Origin: Cheilinus undulatus
Lineage: Eukaryota; Chordata; Actinopteri; Labriformes; Labridae
DNA length: 64,000 nucleotides
Reading direction: 5' to 3'
NCBI RefSeq assembly: GCF_018320785.1
Contig: NC_054869.1
Location: 29,676,289-29,740,288, forward strand
The notes below the pieces were generated by a model. It did not search any database. It was not told the DNA's origin and saw only the letters and a program-made list of their open reading frames with translations. Positions 48,201 to 63,365 of this stretch are shown in pieces; the first letter of the stretch is position 1; each line of letters begins with the position of its first letter. The position numbers and the translations under genes are program-made.

Positions 48201-51200
48201 TACTGTAAGAGTTTCAGGGTGCTCAGGGTGCAGCAAGTTGACAAGTCTCACACTTTTATGGCAAAAGAGAGGATGTGTTTTTCAGGTCAAATGGTGAAGC
48301 ACAGGGTTGAGGGCCAGATTTGAAAAAAAGGCCCTCATTAACAAAGGCTTCTTTAAATCTATGCAACAATGACAGGGATGCAATATAAATACAGATAACC
48401 TTGGCCATAATTTTTTTCTTTACAAACTACTTAAAACTGCCACACTTGGACAGAAATGTACATGTTAGTACATAAATTGCTTACAGTCTGCTTTTCTTAA
48501 ATTGCATATGTTCTGTTTTGCACAACTGAAGGACTTACATGCAAAATCTAAAATCCAAGCGAGTGTGTTTGTCTATTTTCTACGCAAAAATATATTTGCT
48601 TATATATGCCACATTTATCTGATGAGTCCATATGAAATGCTATTTTAAGATTTTTAAAAAAAGGAAAAAAAAAACTTTTCATTGTTTGTGAAAAGTTAAA
48701 AAATATCTACCAAAGGAGCTATCTATTTGAATTAGTTTGCATGCCATCATACTTCAAGATATTCAAAAAGTTAATTTAGCTTATCAGATGAATTTATTTA
48801 CTTATGTCTTCATTTATTTTGTATTGATGTTTCATAAAATAAGTGAAATTAGATATTTTTGACTAGATTAGACAAACTTATTAGATGTATTTTTTGTATT
48901 GTACAGTATGAATTAAAAAGCCTACAACTCCTACAGTACACCCTGAAAACAGATATAAACATCATTCAACTGCAGCTCAAAGCAGTCATCAAATCTAAAG
49001 GCTGATGTTTGTATAAAATTTGAATGTGCTGAAGTCACCATACCTACTGACCTGATTATTTCCTGCTTGCACTAGGTGGATAGTATAGTTTCAGTCATAT
49101 GCTATGAAAAAGGAACAAAAACCACAAACCTTCATGAAACTTTTAGCAGCTGTCCGGCACTGCTCATAGTACTGCTTCCATGTCACCATCTCCCACTGAC
49201 CCTCTTTTTTGAACGCCAAGGCTGAATGATCCCCGAAAGTGTCCACTGTCTTCTTAAACATCTCATGGATGGTGATTGGAGTCTCTGAGCCCGGCCCTGA
49301 CTCCTCCATTCTCAGCTTGACTGCCTTCTCTCTGCTGGTGCTCCATAGCTCATCACCCGGGGCCAAATCTGGAGTCCCATAAAAAGGCCAAAGACGAGTT
49401 TTAGTCGGGTTTGATGGACAACAGGGGCAACTACATTTACCTGCCATCAATGAAAACTTCTAAAACACTACACTAAAACACAGCAAGTGCTCCCTTAGGA
49501 AGAAGAGTCAGGTGTAAAAGAGGACTGCAGACATCTCTTGACTAACCTCCTGCAAGCTCTGCTGTGTCAGAGCAACACGATTTGCAGGTTGTGCGTGAAT
49601 GGGGAAAGGCTACGCTGATACCTGAAACTAAACAGGAAGACTTAGGAAGTCCATACCTACCTGCCAATCCGGTTTGGTCAGGAAAAAGAATATGGGTTAG
49701 ATAACATAACAGAGTTGGGTTACTGGATTGAAAGCACTAAAGATTGAACATACAAATGATGTTGCATTTCCTTCTTTTATATGATTTTAAATCTTCTTCA
49801 AGAAGTTGAGTAAAAACATCATTTTTTTTTTCAAAATCCTTGATCCTTCTGCTAAGATTTGTGTTAATTCATGATCAAAAGTCTGTTTGTCTTGCTGTTA
49901 GCATCCAACAGAGCTCCCCTAAAGTTCTTGAGCCCTGGAGGATTTCATCTTTTGTCACAGCTCTTTGACCTCAGGTGCATTTTTCTCTCTTTTCTAGCTG
50001 AAAGGAATGACATTTTTAAAAATGTCTTCTTTCTGATTTTAAAAACGTTTTACAGAACAGTGACTGTTCTCGCAAAGGTCAAGAATTTCTGTCTGCATTA
50101 TTTGACACAGAGAATCATGTGATTTCTACACAACAGCCTCTTCACTGTATCTAAAAAAGCCCCTGAGGCTTTTGTGATGCTCTTTCTGGCTGATAAAGAT
50201 ATTGCTTTATCTAACATCTCCATCTTTCTCTTCTGTATCTCCCTTAAAAAAAATTCCGTTAATTTTCCTAATATCTCTGCACAAATTCATTTTTGCATGC
50301 TACACTAAAACATTTTCCCTCAAATATCAGCTATTTGTGAGAGCCTTCAGGTTTTAAAAATCAAACGCAAAAAAATGAACACAATCAAACAGGAGGTAAA
50401 AACTAATCCATCTGAACTGAGATTGTACTCAGATTTGTATGAAGATTAAGATAGTGTACTTGTGCAATCTTTGATGTGTTTTACTGGCCTTATCTGCTTG
50501 TGTTATTTAAGGTAAATCCACGCCTTCGGCCCCTCAAGAATGCTGCTGCTGCTGCTGATGTTTGGATTACATTACAGTATTTGTTGAAGGACTGGTTTGT
50601 CAAATTGTTTTAAAACTCACAAGGTGCCATGGGTTTTGAAATAGCTTTTAAAACTTATTGATGATGATAAAAAACAAAGATAGTCAATCCTGCTTGATAT
50701 TGCAGACAAACTTGCCTCAGCGGTTTATGCTAATCCATGTTTGGCTTCACATCAAATTTACATGTACATAACTGCTTTAGCTAACAGTTATCACAAGTGT
50801 GTCTTTTTTATTTAATTTTGTTTTAAGGTGTAAGTAGGTCTTCTCCACAAAATTGACCCAACGTGACAAAAACAAAACTGCACGATCAAAAATTAAAACC
50901 GAACAATTTGGCATTGGCTCTGTCGACACATGAAATGGCACAAAGCAACACAGTAGCCACTGGAAATGATTCCAAGTCCACAGAGTGTCAGTGACACCCA
51001 GTCCTCGGTGCTGATTGGCTGGTGCTTGTGAGATGTCTAGCCTATCAGATAATGTTGTGGGCAGGTCATGAGATGAGACAGTAAAGAGCAAAAACAAAGC
51101 CAAAGGGGAGACACACCTCACATTGGAGCAAAATTTTAAATATAATTGATATGTAAAATTAAATGCTGATACAGGTAACCGGCCAAATGCCTAATATCAT

Positions 51201-52790
51201 CCCCATTAACTGGCCAGACCTGTTATCAGAATTTTTTTTGTATCCTTTTCGGCTTTCATGTAGTTTTTTTTTTTCATTATTTCAAACATTTTATTTGTTT
51301 TACACTGATGAGAGGCTTCTGTCTAGTCACTCTGTAACAAACCCAGATCAGTGGAGGGCTGCGGATCACCTTCTGGAAATTCATCTCCACACAGGATCTC
51401 TGGAGCTCAGTCAGAGTGACCATAGGGTTCTTGGTCACCTCTCTGAAGGCTGTTCTCCCTTGATTGCTCAGCTTGGCCGGATGACCAGCTCTTAGCTGAT
51501 TTTTTTGTAGCCTTCCTCAGATCTGTGCCTTGCAATAATCCTGTCTCTGAGCTCTGCAGTCAGTTCCTTTGACCGATGGCTTGGTTTTTGCTCTGATATG
51601 CATCGTCAGCTGTGAGGCCTTCTATAGAGGGGTGTGTGTGTTTGTCCAGATCATGTCCAGTCAGTTTAATTTACCACAGGTGGGCTCCAATCAAGATGTA
51701 GAAACATCTCAGCAAAGACTGGGAGAAATGGGAGGAACCTAAGCTAAATTTGAAGTGTTTTGCAAAGGGTCTCAAAACTAACATCAATGTGATATTTCAG
51801 GGTTTTTAAAAAAATGACATTTTCAAAAATGTCTAAAATTCTGTTTTCACTTGGTCATGATGGGGGACGGCAACATAATAAAATTGACAAAAGTCAAGGG
51901 GATCTGAATATTTCCTGAATGCACTGTAAGTAGCAAACATGTTTTAACATGTATTTTATTAAAGTTCAAATTAAAAGCTGAGACAGACAATCGGCCCCAA
52001 TAATTGGCCAGACCTGTAAACAGTCGACCCTTAACAATAACCCCAAAAATATCTTAATAAACAGGAAACCTTCTTTAAATCTTGTTTGCAATCCTACAGA
52101 TTTATTAAATAGCAAAGAAAACTTTGCATTTCAAACGTATACTTATACAGCTGCTCTTAGTGTTATTGACCTTGTAGAGGGGACTTAGTGTAATGTTGAT
52201 TAAAAATTTCACATCCTTCATCTCATTTTCAAAATAAAACTGCCAAAACCTTGTCAGACTGTTTTCTTTGAAATGTTTTAGAAAATAAAAGAGGCACATT
52301 TCAATTAAAATCTGAAAAAAGGGTTAAACTTGTGTTGAAGTTTTTTTTTTTGTTCCATGCGTCTTAATCATATAAACCATCAGATTTGTCTTGCTGATGT
52401 AGAGCCATTGGGGAAATCAAAGTTTCACGTTTTTTTGTATTTTTCACATAGTAAGATGATTACCTGAATGTCCTTCAGCAGCTCCGTCAGTGTAGCTGGG
52501 AGGATGAGACTCTCGGTCCTCTGAAGCAGCACTGAGCTCAGTGCTTGTGACACTGCCGTTTAGGATACAAGAGTCCTTTGGGTTTATGGAGGTTTTGCTA
52601 GGGATGCCGGGAAAGTTATTAAGAGAAATCAGCAGAAATCCAACTGAAGAAAAAGTCTGAAAAGTTATAAACAAATTGTTTAAAGTAGACTGATCAAACA
52701 TGATAGTAATATCCAAAACAGCAGTTTTACATACCTGCCAGTACTGCCGTTCATTACTGCAACACCGTTTCTCTGTTCTTTGACACTCAT
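39276..52790 (-). CDS. acsbg2: Long-chain acyl-CoA synthetase, bubblegum family (ACSBG2-like)
   Basis: Fourteen coding exons on the minus strand: 52790-52735, 52597-52464, 49368-49130, 47784-47696, 45930-45810, 45715-45635, 45481-45332, 45088-44921, 44773-44592, 43076-42843, 41416-41199, 40702-40563, 40460-40217 and 39361-39276. They give 2142 nt, 713 residues plus stop, with all phases consistent. The enzyme activates long-chain fatty acids with ATP and CoA via an acyl-AMP intermediate. Visible motifs: ATP-binding [11 protein letters not shown] at 273-283, [10 protein letters not shown] at 464-473, GWLHSGDLG at 534-542, [16 protein letters not shown] at 552-567, and C-terminal [11 protein letters not shown] with the conserved Lys at 690. 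The first 63 residues are poorly conserved, as in the family. The start ATG lies 10 bp inside an exon with a good acceptor, so a non-coding exon must lie upstream. ACSBG2 is preferred over ACSBG1, but paralogue assignment needs a tree. Confidence 0.92.
41480..42000. repeat. Possible interspersed repeat in ACSBG2 intron
   Basis: This block is GC-richer than its surroundings ('aggccatggagtcaagagtt' to 'ggggggaccccggaacagcc') and ends near a short 'caatgcaatgcaatgcaatg' run. It resembles an inserted element. I cannot name the family, and no reading frame is convincing. Confidence 0.3.
43081..43107. repeat. (AAAT)n next to a splice acceptor
   Basis: 'taaaataaataaataaataa' begins at 43081. In the ACSBG2 sense it is a TTTA run ending in TTTTAACAG, so the microsatellite forms the tract just before the acceptor of exon 10. 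Confidence 0.85.
51300..51930. mobile_element. Teleost DNA-transposon-derived repeat
   Basis: Contains 'ctcccttgattgctcagctt', 'cagatctgtgccttgcaata', 'gaccgatggcttggtttttg', 'tttaccacaggtgggctcca' and 'gatgtagaaacatctcagca', ending 'tgaatgcactgta'. This series is a very abundant fish repeat of DNA-transposon type. The copy is shortened. It lies in ACSBG2 intron 2 (49369-52463). Confidence 0.65.
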
Positions 52791-53299
52791 GTTATTTGTG
52801 CTGGAAAAATAAAGAAAAATATTGCCACTGGATGAAAAGTAAAACAAGCATACGTTTTCTAAAGACGACCTTCTGACTGATAAAGTTATCTATTATGAAA
52901 TGGCTCATTTATACAACACTGACATTCACGACGGTCACAACAACAGGTCATAGCCAATACAGCCATCACTGGTAAACAAGCACAGCAAAGATCTGAATGT
53001 CAAAACTCTCAATGTCGTGCCAGAAATCATTGGGACATCTGCTTGCACGTCTGATTGATACTCTTTGCCCAATATTTGAAGAACAGCTGAGACAATAATC
53101 TCACTAAGAAGCAGCATTTATGTATCTATATCGTCTCTGATTCATTAAAGTACTACATTAAATTTAAACTGAGCAAAACAGAGAATAATGAGGCTTAAGC
53201 TTTCCACTCTTGTCGTAGAGACAAAGAAATAATGCCATCTTGTGTAAATAGTGTGCAACACTGGATATTATTTAAATAAGACTTTAAATCACAAGTTTT

Positions 53300-53560
53300 A
53301 TTACCGCAGCCAAGGAGGTTATGTGATCAGATGGGTTTGTTCGTTTGTTAGTTTGTTTGTTGGCAACATAACTCCAGAAGTTGTGGACAGATTTTGATCA
53401 AATTTTCAGGAAATGTCAGAAATGGCATAAGGAAGAACTGATTAGATTTTGGGAGTGATCCAGATCACCATCTGATCCAGGACTTTTTAAAGGATTCTGT
53501 ACTATTGGGAGATAGGGCTAATGGCGGAGGTCTGCGCTCTCCGAGTGCTTTTCTAGTTAA
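53300..53560 (+). mobile_element. Abundant teleost MITE
   Basis: Begins 'ttaccgcagccaaggaggtt' and ends 'ggcggaggtctgcgctctcc' then 'gagtgcttttctagtt', with 'gttgtggacagattttgatc' inside. This is a common non-coding element of aquatic vertebrates. It lies upstream of the ACSBG2 start codon, within the likely 5' UTR intron. Confidence 0.65.
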
Positions 53561-54933
53561 CATTATGTGAAACAAATGATTAATCAAGAGGACACATGCA
53601 GAGAAAAAAATCAGAAGTTAAAAAGAAATTTGCATCAAAATCATCACCACTTATCGTTAAAAAAAATGTAAAAATAAGAATAAAGAAAGTTCAGCCTAAT
53701 TAATATCCTTTCTGTACTCATCTGTGTATAATAGAGCTGAATTAACGTTTGTGTCCATTTGCACAGTTTCACAGCAGCACAGGTACATTACATTTTTTGA
53801 TCAGATTCATCAAATACTATAACAGACAGAAGATGAAAGAAATCAGAGGATCATCAGAAAAGAAATAAGCACTTAATAAAAATCTACACTGTGTTCTCAT
53901 AATAAGTGTTTCCACCTCAGGTCTTGCATGCTGCAGGTGTTATCGCATTGCACTCAGATATAGCTCATCTTCTCCTCAGTAAAGATGTCTCCGGATAAAA
54001 TCTTACTAAAGTTCTGTGCTGGAGGCTCAAGTAGCAACCAGGCTTTTGCTCTACATAGTATAATTATCAATTTACTTGCCTGAAATACATAGAAAATCAA
54101 TTTCAGCCTATCATAGACATTGGTTGAACCCATTAAGTAGTTACCTTTGAAACACTCTTACAGTTCAATCTTCAGGTAGAAATGAGAATAAAAGTCCTAC
54201 AGTCCCATAGGAGAAAACATCCAGGGTGGTCACAGATGTTTAGTTTTGGTGTGTTAAGACGAGGTCCAGCAGAAGACTACCCACGCTTGCAGCTGTTTTT
54301 TTAAGCTTTTAACATGAACCAACCCTTCTAGACGGGGGTTTAAAGAATGACACCATCCCTGTTGACCAAATAATAAAAGCGGAGAAGCCAGCTCACATCA
54401 AACAGGGGTTATATACTTCTCCATAAATTGTGTTTGTCTAGAACATATTTACCGTCGCCCCAAGGGCTGCTTACTTCTGTCAAACATGCTCAGTTCTGTG
54501 AAATTGTACATCTGATTTCTCTTGGTTTTAAAGGCTTCAACAATAAAATTGAGTTTTGCAACTAAAACAAATATTTAAAAAGAGCAATAACTTGCCAGTC
54601 AAAATAAATATTCTGTGTGCATAATTCATACAAGCATTTAGTCCTCATGGAAATTGATTCAAACAAAAAATACTCTGGTAAACTCTTCCCACACTTCACA
54701 CACTTACTGACTAAATAGAAATATGATGCAATGATAGCTACCTCCTCTGTGCTGCAGATCTGTACGACATCCACTGAACAGCTGCAGTCAGGTGTAGAGA
54801 GGAACAGCGTCAACCTTTGCTCAGCGCAGGTGCTTGTCTGCAGGTCAATGATTTCAACCTATAGGAGCATTTCATGAGCACATGCCAACTTCCCCTCTGC
54901 TGTCATGCCTCATCTAAACCTACAGAGACTTAC

Positions 54934-55071
54934 ACAATCCTCCAAACACTCCCTGCCGGGGCCGTGTTGACCAGAGCCACAGACAAAACTTGACCAAAGG
55001 TTGGGTTCCTTAAGGTGAAGAAGACCTGACACACAAACAGTCTGCAGCTGCTTTGTTTATATGAATAATAT
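54934..55071 (-). promoter_or_regulatory. Candidate ACSBG2 first exon and TATA box
   Basis: On the minus strand TATAAA (55071-55066) is followed by a short GC-richer segment ending at a strong donor (GGATTGT then GTAAGT, edge 54934). It would splice to the start-codon exon whose acceptor edge is at 52800. This is motif-based only; other donors (for example near 54143 and 54738) are also possible. Confidence 0.25.
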
Positions 55072-55649
55072 CATCACTGATGACAGGCCAGAGTATTTAA
55101 CAGGATAAACAGCCCATAATGCACTTTTATAAATCCTGAGGATGTGCTATTGATATGTTAATGCTGGTCATTATCAGATACACATGATAAAACCTGTCTG
55201 TAAGATAAACCTAAAACCAGATAAGTTCATGAGGAAGATACTTTGACCCATAAATTTATCAATAGTTTCACAAAACTTGTGCAACTTTGACTTTTAAACC
55301 AGATTTACACATCAAGATGCAGCAAGATATCACTGCTATTAGGGGAAAATACAAATGCTGTTCCTGATATTGTGTTGGGAATCTCATAACTCATTTAACC
55401 CTTTGTGTGCTTGATCAAAATCTTAATGTCTGCAGTAATATAAAGGAAATCAGTGTCATTTTAAAGATTACTTAGCAGGCACATCTTATAAAAGCAGCCT
55501 TAGAAAAAAAAGCTATTTAAACTTGGTCTTTGCTTTATAGCATCAATAACTTGGTCTCTCCTGTTGTGCTGCACATATAATTGTTTTTTGAGTAAATGGA
55601 GACGAAAGTTCAACCCTTCCGCTCCTTTTCTAAAATGACACACAGTTAC

Positions 55650-55746
55650 CTTCCTCATGGGCACCCCGATCACTGAGTCATACCACCCAGTCACACCACG
55701 CCTGTCCTGACTCCGACCCTCACTGCCAACTCTGGGCACATGCACT
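55650..55746 (-). other. Unassigned exon-like segment
   Basis: A C-rich tract ending GCAG (acceptor) precedes a 97-bp open segment, which is followed by a donor (ATGAGGAAG then GTAACT). Its open frame includes RVHVPRVGSEGRSQDRRGVT and YDSVIGVPMRK. The segment is GC-rich compared with its flanks. It lies between ACSBG2 and HINT2 on their shared strand. It may be an alternative 5' exon of ACSBG2 or part of an unrecognised gene. Confidence 0.3.
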
Positions 55747-55889
55747 CTGCGGGGGGGGGGTGAATGATTCGTGCAGCAATAAAAGGCAGTGGTGCTGAAA
55801 CACAGCAGAGGTATTTGACAAGTACACAATAAAAGTAAAACACAATTTAAAAAATGCTGTTGATAATGAAAATAAAAATATTCCATGGA

Positions 55890-57410
55890 ATACTGCTGGT
55901 CACTTAGTCAAGTATCTATTTCAGCTATGAGATTGGCTTCTCACTATCATTAAAACAAGAGAATTGAGATCTAACAATTACGATGCTGCACGCTGTGTTG
56001 TGCTTGCCTTTCACGTAAGTTGTTTTCCAAAGTGTCCAGAATGTTAAGGTTTCAGGAAAGTTTTAGTTTGATGAATGCATGTGATACAGATGTTGTAAAA
56101 TCAGTAAGTTATTGTGTTCAAGAATAAATAACAATGATAATAATGATTAGGATTTTTGGCATCGTCGAGCAGCCAAACAAAGTAGGCCTGCATGAATAGA
56201 AAAATGTTTGTAATGTGATATAACAACTTTCAGTGATGAAATTAAGCAACCTCCATAAACAAGACTAAAGCTAATCGCTGCTATAACCCAGTTTAAGTCA
56301 ATCTCCACATTCCTGGTGTCTGAAACATGATTCCCCTAAATCCCAAATTAAAACAAAAGGCTTTCTTTCACCATAAAATTGGTGTCAAATGATCTGAAGA
56401 TAGCAGACAGCGACCTTGAACTTTATCTTATTGCATCAGAGCAGTGTTAAAGCACGGTTGTGTAAAAGATTCCATCTAATGAGTAAAATATACACATAAT
56501 GAGTAAAAGAATATTGCTTGTTTGCATAATATTGGTTCGCTCATTTATTGCAAAAAAAATTGGACTTTTAGGATGCATTCATAGTAATTCTCAATGAAAG
56601 ACAATGAAATTGTGACGACTGTTGTAGACTATTGTTTGAAACGCACTATAATTCAACCTTTTTTTTGCATCATTCTTCTCACATCTTTAGGACCGTACTT
56701 CCCTCGATCTAAGTTACTGTATCATAACTTCTCCCTTTTTTGTTCTCTACACTAAATTTGCTTTTGGGTTAAAACGAAAAAGGCTTTAAGGAAGACGAAC
56801 ATAAGATATTTTTTGGAAAAAAAAATGATGCAAAATCATTGCCCTAAAGTAACATCTGAATATGTACATTTACATCTTTTAGTTTAGAAATCATTGGGGT
56901 CTTGAACATGTAATCTTTAACACATATACCCCGTGATAATGTTGACTTACTGAGGGAAGATGACTAGAGCTGATTTTACATAAGGACTTAGCTGATCAAT
57001 ACAGTTGTGATAAAAGCTATCTCTGCACATAAACACAGATTTGAAACTGTGTTAAAGATTTTCTTCACAGGGGAAAATTCTGAGAACTTTAGTGCTTCAT
57101 GTAGAAAACTTCTAGGAATCAGTGCCTGAGTGAAACACTACTAAAATTAAATTTTTTTTTTTTTCAATTGGCTTTCAGAGCTTATAAAGGCCTACAAGTC
57201 AGAAGTCTGTCCAAAGTTTGGTTTATTTTAAATTACTGTACAACTAGAAAACTGGAAGTTGTATTGTCTTTACTGTCAGCTGAAAATAATGTTTTGTTTT
57301 ACCTTTACAGCAGCAGACACTCACTGTTGTCACTGGACAAAATCAGAATAAAAAAATAAATAAAGTTTTCATCTTTCAACACTAGAAAGCTTTTTATTTG
57401 TGATTTTCAG
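55890..57410. other. Intergenic, nothing recognised
   Basis: AT-rich sequence between the exon-like segment at 55.7 kb and the HINT2 3' flank. I see no conserved coding segment, structured RNA or named repeat. A poly-T run lies near 57150-57165. Confidence 0.5.
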
Positions 57411-57473
57411 CATTATCAAACAAAGGTATCTTGTTTTTTTTTTTTTTTACATTTATTAGAGATCAACACATAT

Positions 57474-57832
57474 ATGGGGCTGCACGGTAGCACAGGGGCT
57501 AGCGCTGTTGCCTCACAGCAAGAGGGTCCCTGGTTCGCTTCCCCGTCAGGGTCTTTCTGTGCAGAGTTTGCATGTTCTCCCCGTGCATGCGTGGGTTCTC
57601 TCCGGGTACCCCGGCTTCCTCCCACCACCAAACACATGCTCATTAGGTTAATTGGTGACACTAAAATTGGCTGTAGGTGTGAGTGTGAGCGTGCCTGGTT
57701 GTCTGTCTCTATATGTCACCCCTGCGATGGACCCCGCCTCTCACCCAATGGCAGCTGCGATAGGTTCCAGCCCCCCTCGTGACCCCGAACGGGATAAGCA
57801 GTATAGAAAAATAGATGGATGGAACATATATA
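57474..57832 (+). repeat. SINE-like teleost repeat, near-complete copy
   Basis: Head 'gggctgcacggtagcacagg' and 'tgcctcacagcaagagggtc', with a tRNA-B-box-like 'ggttcgcttcc'. The middle is 'gcatgttctccccgtgcatg', and the end is 'cgaacgggataagcagtata' then 'atagatggatgga'. This is the best preserved of three copies in the window (others at 6890-7080 and 10905-11110). It lies about 125 bp past the HINT2 stop codon and may be within its 3' UTR. Confidence 0.75.
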
Positions 57833-57956
57833 TGTCATAAGCTGTGTGCACCTGCAATAGCAATAGCTATAATTCTGAATTTTTAGATGAATAAAATGTC
57901 ATGATCTCTGGATTAGAAACAAATAAGACCAGACCGACAGAAAATTCATGAAACCA

Positions 57957-61070
<3,114 letters not shown>

Positions 61071-61860
61071 ATCTAGCAAGCTAACTAGATATTGTATATG
61101 CAAACAACCTTAACAAACCACTGCTAATGTAGTTAAATGACAGCTAAATGCGAAATCAAACAACCACTAGGGTCACAGCCGAAAACTCTGCTACGCTGCA
61201 TGTCAGTGTAACCTTCAGGTACCCCCGTTTTTTATTTCACTTGTGTTAAATCGGGTCCATAGTACGGCGTGTTTTAACTTGTCATAAACTGCAGAAAAAG
61301 AATACACCCACTAGATGAATGTGAGGTTGTTATTTTTATTACAAGGAATCTGAAACAGTGTATTTTTATAAGCAATGTTAGAACTACACGTAATAATCCA
61401 AACTAAACGCTATAAAATCTAACTTATTCCCTTAAACACATGTCAAGATTTCAATTTTTGCACCTATTAATCATAAAACATGACTTTGGTTCAATTGTAG
61501 ATGGATTTGACAAATGGCAGTAAACATCGAATTCCAATAGGTCAAAATATTAACATGTACTTAAAAAAACGATATTTGTCGGTGTCCCCAAATGAGGCTT
61601 TGGTTCGACAGTTACGAGGGTAGCTTCAAGAGCCTCAACGTTCTCCAATGTTAAAAGTGATCTCAGACGTAGTAGCGTAAAAAAGGTCGTAACTTATGAA
61701 TCTTAAGTGAACAACGTCCTAGAATAGAAAAGTTCGTCATTTCTCTTGGTGAATAAAAAATTCTAGATGAGTAAAACGTTTTAATTGCTATAATATTTAT
61801 GTTATTTTGTATTTATAGGGGGCGCTGTCGTGGAAACTGTTCGCTGATATGTCAACTGAA
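61071..61860. promoter_or_regulatory. HINT2/MRPS30 head-to-head promoter region
   Basis: This is the space between the HINT2 start codon and the left copy of the 18-bp repeat that flanks the LINE. Without the LINE, the two start codons would be about 823 bp apart, so the region is likely the ancestral shared promoter. No TATA box is evident. A GC-richer patch 'agggggcgctgtcgtgg' lies near 61817-61833, close to the MRPS30 side. Confidence 0.45.
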
Positions 61861-61878
61861 AGGAAGAAGAATTCCATA
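61861..61878. repeat. Target-site duplication, left copy
   Basis: AGGAAGAAGAATTCCATA, identical over 18 bp to 63334-63351. It brackets the I-clade LINE. Confidence 0.8.
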
Positions 61879-63333
61879 AGCGCTTACATGTTTTCAAAGG
61901 CATGGGGATCAAGAAAATTATCGAAAAATATGTAAAAGCAATGAATGCTATGACAAGTTTATGTGGTTGTGACTGGGGTGCAGAGGGAGGGACCATGCAC
62001 AGGCCGAGGCTGTAAGACGCTGTTCGGGAGCATTTAGATCCTGTTCAGTCCCTGCTTTACTGGATGAGATGGGTGAAATACCTCTGCATTTACGACGCAT
62101 AAAACTAGGAATTCAGTACTGTTTAGCAGTGAATACCATCAATTATCTGACTGTCTGTTTCAAGGGACATGGGAGTCTCCTAAACAAAATAAGAAACGTC
62201 TTTCTTTTTTTTTTTTAGAAGAAGAAGAAGAATTGAGAAAAAGGGAATAGACAGGGAGTCGATTGCAGAGCACATGTGTTGGCCTCCTGTTCCTTACTGG
62301 GTTATGCAGGAGCCTGAAGTTGACCTGTCGCTTTTATCTGTGGCTCGAAATAAGAATAATGATATTGGGATGTTGGTTGATAAGTATATTAATGTATCAT
62401 ATCCTATGTAAAGATTTTTTACTGATGGTTCCAGAGATCCAGGGAGTGGTAAGGCAGGTTTTGAGGTGTATGTGACTCAGTTAGAAATAAGAATGTGTCA
62501 CAGGGTGAGTAATGGTATGTCTGCATTTACAACTAAATTATTGGCTGTTCTCTGGGCTTACACTGGATAGAGGAAGTCAAACCAGAAAAAAAAGTTATTT
62601 GTTCAGACTCAGCTGCAGCTTTGTTGTCCTTAAACCAAAGCAGAGTGTCAGCTCATCCTGACCTTGTTAAAGAAATTGTATTGTCTTTGTTTAGAATTGA
62701 GAAGATAAACTGTGAAGTTGTACTACTGTAGGTTTCAGGCCATTCTGGGGTTATGGCTCATGAAATTGAAGATAGCATTGCAAAATAAACATTAATGCAA
62801 ACTTCTGTAAACATTAAGCTTCTGCATAGGAAAACAGAATACAGAAGTAAAATCAAAGAAGAGCTTGAGCGAGAGTGGCAAGAAACTTGGGAAAAGGAAA
62901 AAAGAGGGAGATATTATTTTATATTAGGAAAATGTTCTGCTTTTCTGGAAACTGAAAGGATGTTGTGAAGTTAACCAGGTTGAGGCTGGGATACTGTGGG
63001 TTGAATAAGTATTTACACACAATTGGGAAACATCCCAAATGGGCCATGTGTTTGTGGAAGCCCTGAAACAGTTACTCACACCTTAATTCAGTGTAGGAAC
63101 TACACAAAAGAGAGAAACACATTGTTTAAAAAATGATCAGACATGGGAGTTTCTTGCTTTGCCAGTGTGAGAACCACCAACTGATTAAAGCACTTAGTAA
63201 ATTTCTGCATGCCACGGGAATATACTCAAGAATATGAGGAACCGTCTAATTTAGACTGATATTATCGTTCACCTGTGGATGGCAGTAAAACGCCAAGATG
63301 CGTCTAAACTGCCGGAAATTGTAAAGGAAGAAG
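61879..63333 (+). mobile_element. I-clade LINE, 5'-truncated
   Basis: A 1455-bp insertion between two identical 18-bp repeats. In order, its frames give GIKKIIEKYVKAMNAMTSLC, then RRCSGAFRSC with MGEIPLHLRRIKLGIQYC (end of the reverse transcriptase). An RNase H domain follows (TDGSRDPGSGKAGFGV, then CSDSAAALLSLNQSRVSAHP and VSGHSGVMAHE). Next is a Cys/His-type end (KYLHTIGKHPKWAMCLCGSP, then ETVTHTLIQCRNYTKER). The 3' tail has 'tgtggatggcagtaaaacgc' and A/G-rich triplets. The start of ORF2 and all of ORF1 are missing, and frames are interrupted, so it is dead. The order and tail fit I/Nimb-type fish LINEs. Confidence 0.85.
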
Positions 63334-63351
63334 AGGAAGAAGAATTCCATA
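63334..63351. repeat. Target-site duplication, right copy
   Basis: Identical 18-bp partner of 61861-61878; its last base is 14 bp before the MRPS30 ATG. Confidence 0.8.
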
Positions 63352-63365
63352 TGACTCTAGGAAAA

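Noticed and set aside
54562-54813. A Cys-rich 83-codon minus-strand open frame upstream of ACSBG2
   Set aside because: No similarity recognised, and its composition and lack of splice partners suggest chance.
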